A stretch of DNA of 64,000 nt from Henricia sp. BOLD:AAB3569 (GCA_037783545.1 JBBELK010000492.1:434001-498000), one strand, 5' to 3'. Positions 1 to 10,016 are shown, numbered from the stretch's first letter. The notes: generated by a model not told the origin, from the letters alone. Numbers and translations: made by a program.

Positions 1-130
1 ACTGACTGGTTTCCGTACTTTGCTGGACTCCAAAATACGTTTTATAGAAATGGCTGTCTTTTGGTTGAGCGTCACCTTCAATGTTTCCATTCACCTGCAA
101 CCCAAAATTCCCTCCGCTATTTCTCCAGTT

Positions 131-201
131 GCATTGGTGGTTCAGTGGTAGAATTCTCGCCTTCCAAGCGGGAGACCCGGGTTCAATTCCCGGCTAATGC
201 A
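131..201 (+). tRNA. tRNA-Gly(TCC)
   Basis: Partial unit 0. Reference for the TCC type: 71 nt, no intron, no encoded CCA, anticodon loop CTTCCAA on stem CTCGC/GCGGG, acceptor GCATTGG/CTAATGC with one G-T wobble, A73. Later TCC entries marked consensus are identical to it. Confidence 0.96.
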
Positions 202-347
202 AAATAGCGGGTTCCCTGTACTTTTCCAGACTAGAAAGAAACGTTTCATAGAAATGGCCGTCTTTTGGTTGAGCGTCACCTTCTTTTCGGCACCCTCTGC
301 GCGGAATTATCCGAATTAGCCGAACATTTAGTCCGCACTTTCGAACA

Positions 348-418
348 GCACCGGTGGTTCAGTGGTAGAATTCTCGCCTGCCACGCGGGAGGCCCGGGTT
401 CGATTCCCGGCCGGTGCA
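348..418 (+). tRNA. tRNA-Gly(GCC)
   Basis: Partial unit 0. Reference for the GCC type: anticodon loop CTGCCAC, T loop TTCGATT, acceptor GCACCGG/CCGGTGC. The acceptor is fully paired and differs from the CCC gene on both strands of the stem. Confidence 0.97.
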
Positions 419-521
419 GATTGTTATAGATTCATTGTTTGACAGTTTTCTTGCAGGAGTAGTTTTACTTCAAGTGGGAATATGCCCGCAACCAAAATCT
501 CACTTCTAGCTTTTCTCGGGT

Positions 522-592
522 GCATTGGTGGTTCAGTGGTAGAATTCTCGCCTCCCACGCGGGAGACCCGGGTTCAATTCCCGGCCAATGCA
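522..592 (+). tRNA. tRNA-Gly(CCC)
   Basis: Unit 1. Reference for the CCC type: anticodon loop CTCCCAC, acceptor GCATTGG/CCAATGC fully paired, A73. As far as I recall it matches the vertebrate Gly-CCC type closely. Confidence 0.97.
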
Positions 593-708
593 AACTGACT
601 GGTTTCCGTACTTTGCTGGACTCCAAAATACGTTTTATAGAAATGGCTGTCACCTTCAATGTTTCCATTCACCTGCAACCCAAAATTCCCTCCGCTATTT
701 CTCCAGTT

Positions 709-779
709 GCATTGGTGGTTCAGTGGTAGAATTCTCGCCTTCCAAGCGGGAGACCCGGGTTCAATTCCCGGCTAATGCA
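709..779 (+). tRNA. tRNA-Gly(TCC)
   Basis: Unit 1, consensus. It follows the 15-bp spacer deletion. Confidence 0.96.
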
Positions 780-925
780 AAATAGCGGGTTCCCTGTACT
801 TTTCCAGACTCGAAAGAAACGTTTCATAGAAATGGCCGTCTTTTGGTTGAGCGTCACCTTCTTTTTGGCACCCTCTGCGCGGAATTATCCGAATTAGCCG
901 AACATTTAGTCCGCACTTTCGAACA

Positions 926-996
926 GCACCGGTGGTTCAGTGGTAGAATTCTCGCCTGCCACGCGGGAGGCCCGGGTTCGATTCCCGGCCGGTGCA
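926..996 (+). tRNA. tRNA-Gly(GCC)
   Basis: Unit 1, consensus. Confidence 0.97.
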
Positions 997-1099
997 GATT
1001 GTTATAGATTCATTGTTTGACAGTTTTCTTGCAGGAGTAGTTTTACTTCAAGTGGGAATATGCCCGCAACCAAAATCTCACTTCTAGCTTTTCTCGGGT

Positions 1100-1170
1100 G
1101 CATTGGTGGTTCAGTGGTAGAATTCTCGCCTCCCACGCGGGAGACCCGGGTTCAATTCCCGGCCAATGCA
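1100..1170 (+). tRNA. tRNA-Gly(CCC)
   Basis: Unit 2, consensus. Confidence 0.97.
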
Positions 1171-1295
1171 AACTGACTGGTTTCCGTACTTTGCTGGACT
1201 CCAAAATACGTTTTATAGAAATGGCTGTCTTTTGGTTGAGCGTCACCTTCAATGTTTCCATTCACCTGCAACCCAAAATTCCCTCCGCTATTTCT

Positions 1296-1339
1296 CGCCT
1301 TCCAAGCGGGAGACCCGGGTTCAATTCCCGGCTAATGCA
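1296..1339 (+). pseudogene. 5'-truncated tRNA-Gly(TCC)
   Basis: Unit 2. Only the last 44 nt remain (part of the anticodon stem to the 3' end). The A box and acceptor 5' strand are gone. The 33-bp deletion lies between two TTCTC words. Confidence 0.9.
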
Positions 1340-1485
1340 AAATAGCGGGTTCCCTGTACTTTTCCAGACTAGAAAGAAACGTTTCATAGAAATGGCCGTC
1401 TTTTGGTTGAGCGTCACCTTCTTTTCGGCACCCTCTGCGCGGAATTATCCGAATTAGCCGAACATTTAGTCCGCACTTTCGAACA

Positions 1486-1556
1486 GCACCGGTGGTTCAG
1501 TGGTAGAATTCTCGCCTGCCACGCGGGAGGCCCGGGTTCGATTCCCGGCCGGTGCA
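1486..1556 (+). tRNA. tRNA-Gly(GCC)
   Basis: Unit 2, consensus. Confidence 0.97.
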
Positions 1557-1659
1557 GATTGTTATAGATTCATTGTTTGACAGTTTTCTTGCAGGAGTAG
1601 TTTTACTTCAAGTGGGAATATGCCCGCAACCAAAATCTCACTTCTAGCTTTTCTCGGGT

Positions 1660-1730
1660 GCATTGGTGGTTCAGTGGTAGAATTCTCGCCTCCCACGCGG
1701 GAGACCCGGGTTCAATTCCCGGCCAATGCA
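1660..1730 (+). tRNA. tRNA-Gly(CCC)
   Basis: Unit 3, consensus. Confidence 0.97.
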
Positions 1731-1846
1731 AACTGACTGGTTTCCGTACTTTGCTGGACTCCAAAATACGTTTTATAGAAATGGCTGTCACCTTCAATGT
1801 TTCCATTCACCTGCAACCCAAAATTCCCTCCGCTATTTCTCCAGTT

Positions 1847-1917
1847 GCATTGGTGGTTCAGTGGTAGAATTCTCGCCTTCCAAGCGGGAGACCCGGGTTC
1901 AATTCCCGGCTAATGCA
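1847..1917 (+). tRNA. tRNA-Gly(TCC)
   Basis: Unit 3, consensus, after the 15-bp spacer deletion. Confidence 0.96.
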
Positions 1918-2063
1918 AAATAGCGGGTTCCCTGTACTTTTCCAGACTAGAAAGAAACGTTTCATAGAAATGGCCGTCTTTTGGTTGAGCGTCACCTTCT
2001 TTTTGGCACCCTCTGCGCGGAATTATCCGAATTAGCCGAACATTTAGTCCGCACTTTCGAACA

Positions 2064-2134
2064 GCACCGGTGGGTCAGTGGTAGAATTCTCGCCTGCCAC
2101 GCGGGAGGCCCGGGTTCGATTCCCGGCCGGTGCA
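2064..2134 (+). tRNA. tRNA-Gly(GCC), weakened A box
   Basis: Unit 3. T11 to G breaks a D-stem pair and a conserved pyrimidine of the A box. Confidence 0.85.
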
Positions 2135-2237
2135 GATTGTTATAGATTCATTGTTTGACAGTTTTCTTGCAGGAGTAGTTTTACTTCAAGTGGGAATATG
2201 CCCGCAACCAAAATCTCACTTCTAGCTTTTCTCGGGT

Positions 2238-2308
2238 GCATTGGTGGTTCAGTGGTAGAATTCTCGCCTCCCACGCGGGAGACCCGGGTTCAATTCCCGG
2301 CCAATGCA
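2238..2308 (+). tRNA. tRNA-Gly(CCC)
   Basis: Unit 4, consensus. Confidence 0.97.
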
Positions 2309-2433
2309 AACTGACTGGTTTCCGTACTTTGCTGGACTCCAAAATACGTTTTATAGAAATGGCTGTCTTTTGGTTGAGCGTCACCTTCAATGTTTCCATT
2401 CACCTGCAACCCAAAATTCCCTCCGCTATTTCT

Positions 2434-2477
2434 CGCCTTCCAAGCGGGAGACCCGGGTTCAATTCCCGGCTAATGCA
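2434..2477 (+). pseudogene. 5'-truncated tRNA-Gly(TCC)
   Basis: Unit 4, same 33-bp deletion as at 1296. Confidence 0.9.
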
Positions 2478-2623
2478 AAATAGCGGGTTCCCTGTACTTT
2501 TCCAGACTAGAAAGAAACGTTTCATAGAAATGGCCGTCTTTTGGTTGAGCGTCACCTTCTTTTCGGCACCCTCTGCGCGGAATTATCCGAATTAGCCGAA
2601 CATTTAGTCCGCACTTTCGAACA

Positions 2624-2694
2624 GCACCGGTGGTTCAGTGGTAGAATTCTCGCCTGCCACGCGGGAGGCCCGGGTTCGATTCCCGGCCGGTGCA
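2624..2694 (+). tRNA. tRNA-Gly(GCC)
   Basis: Unit 4, consensus. Confidence 0.97.
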
Positions 2695-2797
2695 GATTGT
2701 TATAGATTCATTGTTTGACAGTTTTCTTGCAGGAGTAGTTTTACTTCAAGTGGGAATATGCCCGCAACCAAAATCTCACTTCTAGCTTTTCTCGGGT

Positions 2798-2868
2798 GCA
2801 TTGGTGGTTCAGTGGTAGAATTCTCGCCTCCCACGCGGGAGACCCGGGTTCAATTCCCGGCCAATGCA
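2798..2868 (+). tRNA. tRNA-Gly(CCC)
   Basis: Unit 5, consensus. Confidence 0.97.
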
Positions 2869-2999
2869 AACTGACTGGTTTCCGTACTTTGCTGGACTCC
2901 AAAATACGTTTTATAGAAATGGCTGTCTTTTGGTTGAGCGTCACCTTCAATGTTTCCATTCACCTGCAACCCAAAATTCCCTCCGCTATTTCTCCAGTT

Positions 3000-3070
3000 G
3001 CATTGGTGGTTCAGTGGTAGAATTCTCCCCTTCCAAGCGGGAGACCCGGGTTCAATTCCCGGCTAATGCA
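3000..3070 (+). tRNA. tRNA-Gly(TCC), anticodon-stem mismatch
   Basis: Unit 5. G30 to C leaves a C-C mismatch at 30-40. Confidence 0.85.
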
Positions 3071-3216
3071 AAATAGCGGGTTCCCTGTACTTTTCCAGAC
3101 TAGAAAGAAACGTTTCATAGAAATGGCCGTCTTTTGGTTGAGCGTCACCTTCTTTTCGGCACCCTCTGCGCGGAATTATCCGAATTAGCCGAACATTTAG
3201 TCCGCACTTTCGAACA

Positions 3217-3287
3217 GCACCGGTGGTTCAGTGGTAGAATTCTCGCCTTCCACGCGGGAGGCCCGGGTTCGATTCCCGGCCGGTGCA
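3217..3287 (+). tRNA. tRNA-Gly, GCC body with TCC anticodon
   Basis: Unit 5. G34 to T in an otherwise consensus GCC gene; it would read GGA. Confidence 0.92.
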
Positions 3288-3390
3288 GATTGTTATAGAT
3301 TCACTGTTTGACAGTTTTCTTGCAGGAGTAGTTTTACTTCAAGTGGGAATATGCCCGCAACCAAAATCTCACTTCTAGCTTTTCTCGGGT

Positions 3391-3461
3391 GCATTGGTGG
3401 TTCAGTGGTAGAATTCTCGCCTCCCACGCGGGAGACCCGGGTTCAATTCCCGGCCAATGCA
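3391..3461 (+). tRNA. tRNA-Gly(CCC)
   Basis: Unit 6, consensus. Confidence 0.97.
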
Positions 3462-3592
3462 AACTGACTGGTTTCCGTACTTTGCTGGACTCCAAAATAC
3501 GTTTTATAGAAATGGCTGTCTTTTGGTTGAGCGTCACCTTCAATGTTTCCATTCACCTGCAACCCAAAATTCCCTCCGCTATTTCTCCAGTT

Positions 3593-3663
3593 GCATTGGT
3601 GGTTCAGTGGTAGAATTCTCGCCTTCCAAGCGGGAGACCCGGGTTCAATTCCCGGCTAATGCA
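3593..3663 (+). tRNA. tRNA-Gly(TCC)
   Basis: Unit 6, consensus. Confidence 0.96.
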
Positions 3664-3809
3664 AAATAGCGGGTTCCCTGTACTTTTCCAGACTAGAAAG
3701 AAACGTTTCATAGAAATGGCCGTCTTTTGGTTGAGCGTCACCTTCTTTTCGGCACCCTCTGCGCGGAATTATCCGAATTAGCCGAACATTTAGTCCGCAC
3801 TTTCGAACA

Positions 3810-3880
3810 GCACCGGTGGTTCAGTGGTAGAATTCTCGCCTGCCACGCGGGAGGCCCGGGTTCGATTCCCGGCCGGTGCA
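3810..3880 (+). tRNA. tRNA-Gly(GCC)
   Basis: Unit 6, consensus. Confidence 0.97.
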
Positions 3881-3983
3881 GATTGTTATAGATTCATTGT
3901 TTGACAGTTTTCTTGCAGGAGTAGTTTTACTTCAAGTGGGAATATGCCCGCAACCAAAATCTAACTTCTAGCTTTTCTCGGGT

Positions 3984-4054
3984 GCATTGGTGGTTCAGTG
4001 GTAGAATTCTCGCCTCCCACGCGGGAGACCCGGGTTCAATTCCCGGCCAATGCA
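3984..4054 (+). tRNA. tRNA-Gly(CCC)
   Basis: Unit 7, consensus. Confidence 0.97.
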
Positions 4055-4185
4055 AACTGACTGGTTTCCGTACTTTGCTGGACTCCAAAATACGTTATAT
4101 AGAAATGGCTGTCTTTTGGTTGAGCGTCACCTTCAATGTTTCCATTCACCTGCAACCCAAAATTCCCTCCGCTATTTCTCCAGTT

Positions 4186-4256
4186 GCATTGGTGGTTCAG
4201 TGGTAGAATTCTCGCCTTCCAAGCGGGAGACCCGGGTTCAATTCCCGGCTAATGCA
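4186..4256 (+). tRNA. tRNA-Gly(TCC)
   Basis: Unit 7, consensus. Confidence 0.96.
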
Positions 4257-4402
4257 AAATAGCGGGTTCCCTGTACTTTTCCAGACTAGAAAGAAACGTT
4301 TCATAGAAATGGCCGCCTTTTGGTTGAGCGTCACCTTCTTTTTGGTACCCTCTGCGCGGAATTATCCGAATTAGCCGAACATTTAGTCCGCACTTTCGAA
4401 CA

Positions 4403-4473
4403 GCACCGGTGGTTCAGTGGTAGAATTCTCGCCTGCCACGCGGGAGGCCCGGGTTCGATTCCCGGCCGGTGCA
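4403..4473 (+). tRNA. tRNA-Gly(GCC)
   Basis: Unit 7, consensus. Confidence 0.97.
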
Positions 4474-4576
4474 GATTGTTATAGATTCATTGTTTGACAG
4501 TTTTCTTGCAGGAGTAGTTTTACTTCAAGTGGGAATATGCCCGCAACCAAAATCTCACTTCTAGCTTTTCTCGGGT

Positions 4577-4647
4577 GCATTGGTGGTTCAGTGGTAGAAT
4601 TCTCGCCTCCCACGCGGGAGACCCGGGTTCAATTCCCGGCCAATGCA
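4577..4647 (+). tRNA. tRNA-Gly(CCC)
   Basis: Unit 8, consensus. Confidence 0.97.
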
Positions 4648-4772
4648 AACTGACTGGTTTCCGTACTTTGCTGGACTCCAAAATACGTTTTATAGAAATG
4701 GCTGTCTTTTGGTTGAGCGTCACCTTCAATGTTTCCATTCACCTGCAACCCAAATTTCCCTCCGCTATTTCT

Positions 4773-4816
4773 CGCCTTCCAAGCGGGAGACCCGGGTTCA
4801 ATTCCCGGCTAATGCA
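4773..4816 (+). pseudogene. 5'-truncated tRNA-Gly(TCC)
   Basis: Unit 8, same 33-bp deletion. Confidence 0.9.
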
Positions 4817-4962
4817 AAATAGCGGGTTCCCTGTACTTTTCCAGACTAGAAAGAAACGTTTCATAGAAATGGCCGTCTTTTGGTTGAGCGTCACCTTCTT
4901 TTCGGCACCCTCTGCGCGGAATTATCCGAATTAGCCGAACATTTAGTCCGCACTTTCGAACA

Positions 4963-5033
4963 GCACCGGTGGTTCAGTGGTAGAATTCTCGCCTTCCACG
5001 CGGGAGGCCCGGGTTCGATTCCCGGCCGGTGCA
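4963..5033 (+). tRNA. tRNA-Gly, GCC body with TCC anticodon
   Basis: Unit 8. G34 to T. It sits next to a truncated TCC gene, so it is the only full-length TCC reader in this unit. Confidence 0.92.
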
Positions 5034-5136
5034 GATTGTTATAGATTCATTGTTTGACAGTTTTCTTGCAGGAGTAGTTTTACTTCAAGTGGGTATATGC
5101 CCGCAACCAAAATCTCACTTCTAGCTTTTCTCGGGT

Positions 5137-5207
5137 GCATTGGTGGTTCAGTGGTAGAATTCTCGCCTCCCACGCGGGAGACCCGGGTTCAATTCCCGGC
5201 CAATGCA
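5137..5207 (+). tRNA. tRNA-Gly(CCC)
   Basis: Unit 9, consensus. Confidence 0.97.
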
Positions 5208-5338
5208 AACTGACTGGTTTCCGTACTTTGCTGGACTCCAAAATACGTTTTATAGAAATGGCTGTCTTTTGGTTGAGCGTCACCTTCAATGTTTCCATTC
5301 ACCTGCAACCCAAAAATCCCTCCGCTATTTCTCCAGTT

Positions 5339-5409
5339 GCATTGGTGGTTCAGTGGTAGAATTCTCGCCTTCCAAGCGGGAGACCCGGGTTCAATTCCCG
5401 GCTAATGCG
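5339..5409 (+). tRNA. tRNA-Gly(TCC), altered discriminator
   Basis: Unit 9. A73 to G. A73 is an identity element for eukaryotic glycyl-tRNA synthetase, so charging may be poor. Confidence 0.85.
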
Positions 5410-5555
5410 AAATAGCGGGTTCCCTGTACTTTTCTAGACTAGAAAGAAACGTTTCATAGAAATGGCCGTCTTTTGGTTGAGCGTCACCTTCTTTTCGGCA
5501 CCCTCTGCGCGGAATTATCCGAATTAGCCGAACATTTAGTCCGCACTTTCGAACA

Positions 5556-5626
5556 GCACCGGTGGTTCAGTGGTAGAATTCTCGCCTGCCACGCGGGAGG
5601 CCCGGGTTCGATTCCCGGCCGGTGCA
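5556..5626 (+). tRNA. tRNA-Gly(GCC)
   Basis: Unit 9, consensus. Confidence 0.97.
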
Positions 5627-5729
5627 AATTGTTATAGATTCATTGTTTGACAGTTTTCTTGCAGGAGTAGTTTTACTTCAAGTGGGAATATGCCCGCAAC
5701 CAAAATCTCACTTCTAGCTTTTCTCGGGT

Positions 5730-5800
5730 GCATTGGTGGTTCAGTGGTAGAATTCTCGCCTCCCACGCGGGAGACCCGGGTTCAATTCCCGGCCAATGCA
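5730..5800 (+). tRNA. tRNA-Gly(CCC)
   Basis: Unit 10, consensus. Confidence 0.97.
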
Positions 5801-5931
5801 AACTGACTGGTTTCCGTACTTTGCTGGACTCCAAAATGCGTTTTATAGAAATGGCTGTCTTTTGGTTGAGCGTCACCTTCAATGTTTCCATTCACCTGCA
5901 ACCCAAAAATCCCTCCGCTATTTCTCCAGTT

Positions 5932-6002
5932 GCATTGGTGGTTCAGTGGTAGAATTCTCGCCTTCCAAGCGGGAGACCCGGGTTCAATTCCCGGCTAATG
6001 CA
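5932..6002 (+). tRNA. tRNA-Gly(TCC)
   Basis: Unit 10, consensus. Confidence 0.96.
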
Positions 6003-6148
6003 AAATAGCGGGTTCCCTGTACTTTTCCAGACTAGAAAGAAACGTTTCATAGAAATGGCCGTCTTTTGGTTGAGCGTCACCTTCTTTTCGGCACCCTCTG
6101 CGCGGAATTATCCGAATTAGCCGAACATTTAGTCCGCACTTTCGAACA

Positions 6149-6219
6149 GCACCGGTGGTTCAGTGGTAGAATTCTCGCCTGCCACGCGGGAGGCCCGGGT
6201 TCGATTCCCGGCCGGTGCA
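6149..6219 (+). tRNA. tRNA-Gly(GCC)
   Basis: Unit 10, consensus. Confidence 0.97.
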
Positions 6220-6322
6220 GATTGTTATAGATTCATTGTTTGACAGTTTTCTTGCAGGAGTAGTTTTACTTCAAGTGGGAATATGCCCGCAACCAAAATC
6301 TCACTTCTAGCTTTTCTCGGGT

Positions 6323-6393
6323 GCATTGGTGGTTCAGTGGTAGAATTCTCGCCTCCCACGCGGGAGACCCGGGTTCAATTCCCGGCCAATGCA
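6323..6393 (+). tRNA. tRNA-Gly(CCC)
   Basis: Unit 11, consensus. Confidence 0.97.
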
Positions 6394-6524
6394 AACTGAC
6401 TGGTTTCCGTACTTTGCTGGACTCCAAAATACGTTTTATAGAAATGGCTGTCTTTTGGTTGAGCGTCACCTTCAATGTTTCCATTCACCTGCAACCCAAA
6501 ATTCCCTCCGCTATTTCTCCAGTT

Positions 6525-6595
6525 GCATTGGTGGTTCAGTGGTAGAATTCTCGCCTTCCAAGCGGGAGACCCGGGTTCAATTCCCGGCTAATGCA
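6525..6595 (+). tRNA. tRNA-Gly(TCC)
   Basis: Unit 11, consensus. Confidence 0.96.
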
Positions 6596-6741
6596 AAATA
6601 GCGGGTTCCCTGTACTTTTCCAGACTAGAAAGAAACGTTTCATAGAAATGGCCGTCTTTTGGTTGAGCGTCACCTTCTTTTTGGCACCCTCTGCGCGGAA
6701 TTATCCGAATTAGCCGAACATTTAGTCCGCACTTTCGAACA

Positions 6742-6812
6742 GCACCGGTGGTTCAGTGGTAGAATTCTCGCCTGCCACGCGGGAGGCCCGGGTTCGATTC
6801 CCGGCCGGTGCA
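6742..6812 (+). tRNA. tRNA-Gly(GCC)
   Basis: Unit 11, consensus. Confidence 0.97.
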
Positions 6813-6915
6813 GATTGTTATAGATTCATTGTTTGACAGTTTTCTTGCAGGAGTAGTTTTACTTCAAGTGGGAATATGCCCGCAACCAAAATCTCACTTC
6901 TGGCTTTTCTCGGGT

Positions 6916-6986
6916 GCATTGGTGGTTCAGTGGTAGAATTCTCGCCTCCCACGCGGGAGACCCGGGTTCAATTCCCGGCCAATGCA
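6916..6986 (+). tRNA. tRNA-Gly(CCC)
   Basis: Unit 12, consensus. Confidence 0.97.
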
Positions 6987-7111
6987 AACTGACTGGTTTC
7001 CGTACTTTGCTGGACTCCAAAATACGTTTTATAGAAATGGCTGTCTTTTGGTTGAGCGTCACCTTCAATGTTTCCATTCACCTGCAACCCAAAATTCCCT
7101 CCGCTATTTCT

Positions 7112-7155
7112 CGCCTTCCAAGCGGGAGACCCGGGTTCAATTCCCGGCTAATGCA
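7112..7155 (+). pseudogene. 5'-truncated tRNA-Gly(TCC)
   Basis: Unit 12, same 33-bp deletion. Confidence 0.9.
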
Positions 7156-7301
7156 AAATAGCGGGTTCCCTGTACTTTTCCAGACTAGAAAGAAACGTTT
7201 CATAGAAATGGCCGTCTTTTGGTTGAGCGTCACCTTCTTTTCGGCACCCTCTGCGCGGAATTATCCGAATTAGCCGAACATTTAGTCCGCACTTTCGAAC
7301 A

Positions 7302-7372
7302 GCACCGGTGGTTCAGTGGTAGAATTCTCGCCTGCCACGCGGGAGGCCCGGGTTCGATTCCCGGCCGGTGCA
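7302..7372 (+). tRNA. tRNA-Gly(GCC)
   Basis: Unit 12, consensus. Confidence 0.97.
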
Positions 7373-7475
7373 GATTGTTATAGATTCATTGTTTGACAGT
7401 TTTCTTGCAGGAGTAGTTTTACTTCAAGTGGGAATATGCCCGCAACCAAAATCTAACTTCTAGCTTTTCTCGGGT

Positions 7476-7546
7476 GCATTGGTGGTTCAGTGGTAGAATT
7501 CTCGCCTCCCACGCGGGAGACCCGGGTTCAATTCCCGGCCAATGCA
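7476..7546 (+). tRNA. tRNA-Gly(CCC)
   Basis: Unit 13, consensus. Confidence 0.97.
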
Positions 7547-7677
7547 AACTGACTGGTTTCCGTACTTTGCTGGACTCCAAAATACGTTATATAGAAATGG
7601 CTGTCTTTTGGTTGAGCGTCACCTTCAATGTTTCCATTCACCTGCAACCCAAAATTCCCTCCGCTATTTCTCCAGTT

Positions 7678-7748
7678 GCATTGGTGGTTCAGTGGTAGAA
7701 TTCTCGCCTTCCAAGCGGGAGACCCGGGTTCAATTCCCGGCTAATGCA
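7678..7748 (+). tRNA. tRNA-Gly(TCC)
   Basis: Unit 13, consensus. Confidence 0.96.
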
Positions 7749-7894
7749 AAATAGCGGGTTCCCTGTACTTTTCCAGACTAGAAAGAAACGTTTCATAGAA
7801 ATGGCCGCCTTTTGGTTGAGCGTCACCTTCTTTTTGGTACCCTCTGCGCGGAATTATCCGAATTAGCCGAACATTTAGTCCGCACTTTCGAACA

Positions 7895-7965
7895 GCACCG
7901 GTGGTTCAGTGGTAGAATTCTCGCCTGCCACGCGGGAGGCCCGGGTTCGATTCCCGGCCGGTGCA
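7895..7965 (+). tRNA. tRNA-Gly(GCC)
   Basis: Unit 13, consensus. Confidence 0.97.
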
Positions 7966-8068
7966 GATTGTTATAGATTCATTGTTTGACAGTTTTCTTG
8001 CAGGAGTAGTTTTACTTCAAGTGGGAATATGCCCGCAACCAAAATCTCACTTCTAGCTTTTCTCGGGT

Positions 8069-8139
8069 GCATTGGTGGTTCAGTGGTAGAATTCTCGCCT
8101 CCCACGCGGGAGACCCGGGTTCAATTCCCGGCCAATGCA
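8069..8139 (+). tRNA. tRNA-Gly(CCC)
   Basis: Unit 14, consensus. Confidence 0.97.
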
Positions 8140-8264
8140 AACTGACTGGTTTCCGTACTTTGCTGGACTCCAAAATACGTTTTATAGAAATGGCTGTCTT
8201 TTGGTTGAGCGTCACCTTCAATGTTTCCATTCACCTGCAACCCAAATTTCCCTCCGCTATTTCT

Positions 8265-8308
8265 CGCCTTCCAAGCGGGAGACCCGGGTTCAATTCCCGG
8301 CTAATGCA
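8265..8308 (+). pseudogene. 5'-truncated tRNA-Gly(TCC)
   Basis: Unit 14, same 33-bp deletion. Confidence 0.9.
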
Positions 8309-8454
8309 AAATAGCGGGTTCCCTGTACTTTTCCAGACTAGAAAGAAACGTTTCATAGAAATGGCCGTCTTTTGGTTGAGCGTCACCTTCTTTTCGGCAC
8401 CCTCTGCGCGGAATTATCCGAATTAGCCGAACATTTAGTCCGCACTTTCGAACA

Positions 8455-8525
8455 GCACCGGTGGTTCAGTGGTAGAATTCTCGCCTTCCACGCGGGAGGC
8501 CCGGGTTCGATTCCCGGCCGGTGCA
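8455..8525 (+). tRNA. tRNA-Gly, GCC body with TCC anticodon
   Basis: Unit 14. G34 to T, the higher-order-repeat partner of the gene at 4963. Confidence 0.92.
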
Positions 8526-8628
8526 GATTGTTATAGATTCATTGTTTGACAGTTTTCTTGCAGGAGTAGTTTTACTTCAAGTGGGTATATGCCCGCAACC
8601 AAAATCTCACTTCTAGCTTTTCTCGGGT

Positions 8629-8699
8629 GCATTGGTGGTTCAGTGGTAGAATTCTCGCCTCCCACGCGGGAGACCCGGGTTCAATTCCCGGCCAATGCA
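8629..8699 (+). tRNA. tRNA-Gly(CCC)
   Basis: Unit 15, consensus. Confidence 0.97.
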
Positions 8700-8830
8700 A
8701 ACTGACTGGTTTCCGTACTTTGCTGGACTCCAAAATACGTTTTATAGAAATGGCTGTCTTTTGGTTGAGCGTCACCTTCAATGTTTCCATTCACCTGCAA
8801 CCCAAAAATCCCTCCGCTATTTCTCCAGTT

Positions 8831-8901
8831 GCATTGGTGGTTCAGTGGTAGAATTCTCGCCTTCCAAGCGGGAGACCCGGGTTCAATTCCCGGCTAATGC
8901 G
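8831..8901 (+). tRNA. tRNA-Gly(TCC), altered discriminator
   Basis: Unit 15. A73 to G, the partner of the gene at 5339. Confidence 0.85.
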
Positions 8902-9047
8902 AAATAGCGGGTTCCCTGTACTTTTCTAGACTAGAAAGAAACGTTTCATAGAAATGGCCGTCTTTTGGTTGAGCGTCACCTTCTTTTCGGCACCCTCTGC
9001 GCGGAATTATCCGAATTAGCCGAACATTTAGTCCGCACTTTCGAACA

Positions 9048-9118
9048 GCACCGGTGGTTCAGTGGTAGAATTCTCGCCTGCCACGCGGGAGGCCCGGGTT
9101 CGATTCCCGGCCGGTGCA
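9048..9118 (+). tRNA. tRNA-Gly(GCC)
   Basis: Unit 15, consensus. Confidence 0.97.
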
Positions 9119-9221
9119 AATTGTTATAGATTCATTGTTTGACAGTTTTCTTGCAGGAGTAGTTTTACTTCAAGTGGGAATATGCCCGCAACCAAAATCT
9201 CACTTCTAGCTTTTCTCGGGT

Positions 9222-9292
9222 GCATTGGTGGTTCAGTGGTAGAATTCTCGCCTCCCACGCGGGAGACCCGGGTTCAATTCCCGGCCAATGCA
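9222..9292 (+). tRNA. tRNA-Gly(CCC)
   Basis: Unit 16, consensus. Confidence 0.97.
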
Positions 9293-9423
9293 AACTGACT
9301 GGTTTCCGTACTTTGCTGGACTCCAAAATGCGTTTTATAGAAATGGCTGTCTTTTGGTTGAGCGTCACCTTCAATGTTTCCATTCACCTGCAACCCAAAA
9401 ATCACTCCGCTATTTCTCCAGTT

Positions 9424-9494
9424 GCATTGGTGGTTCAGTGGTAGAATTCTCGCCTTCCAAGCGGGAGACCCGGGTTCAATTCCCGGCTAATGCA
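9424..9494 (+). tRNA. tRNA-Gly(TCC)
   Basis: Unit 16, consensus. Confidence 0.96.
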
Positions 9495-9640
9495 AAATAG
9501 CGGGTTCCCTGTACTTTTCCAGACTAGAAAGAAACGTTTCATAGAAATGGCCGTCTTTTGGTTGAGCGTCACCTTCTTTTCGGCACCCTCTGCGCGGAAT
9601 TATCCGAATTAGCCGAACATTTAGTCCGCACTTTCGAACA

Positions 9641-9711
9641 GCACCGGTGGTTCAGTGGTAGAATTCTCGCCTGCCACGCGGGAGGCCCGGGTTCGATTCC
9701 CGGCCGGTGCA
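9641..9711 (+). tRNA. tRNA-Gly(GCC)
   Basis: Unit 16, consensus. Confidence 0.97.
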
Positions 9712-9814
9712 GATTGTTATAGATTCATTGTTTGACAGTTTTCTTGCAGGAGTAGTTTTACTTCAAGTGGGAATATGCCCGCAACCAAAATCTCACTTCT
9801 AGCTTTTCTCGGGT

Positions 9815-9885
9815 GCATTGGTGGTTCAGTGGTAGAATTCTCGCCTCCCACGCGGGAGACCCGGGTTCAATTCCCGGCCAATGCA
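9815..9885 (+). tRNA. tRNA-Gly(CCC)
   Basis: Unit 17, consensus. Confidence 0.97.
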
Positions 9886-10016
9886 AACTGACTGGTTTCC
9901 GTACTTTGCTGGACTCCAAAATACGTTTTATAGAAATGGCTGTCTTTTGGTTGAGCGTCACCTTCAATGTTTCCATTCACCTGCAACCCAAAATTCCCTC
10001 CGCTATTTCTCCAGTT

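Larger units (their letters stand above)
522..2797 (+). repeat. Two-unit higher-order repeat, two copies (period 1138 bp)
   Basis: Copies 522-1659 and 1660-2797 each join a 578-bp unit (15-bp spacer deletion) to a 560-bp unit (33-bp deletion through the TCC gene). The same pair of deletions in the same order shows duplication of a dimer. Confidence 0.85.
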
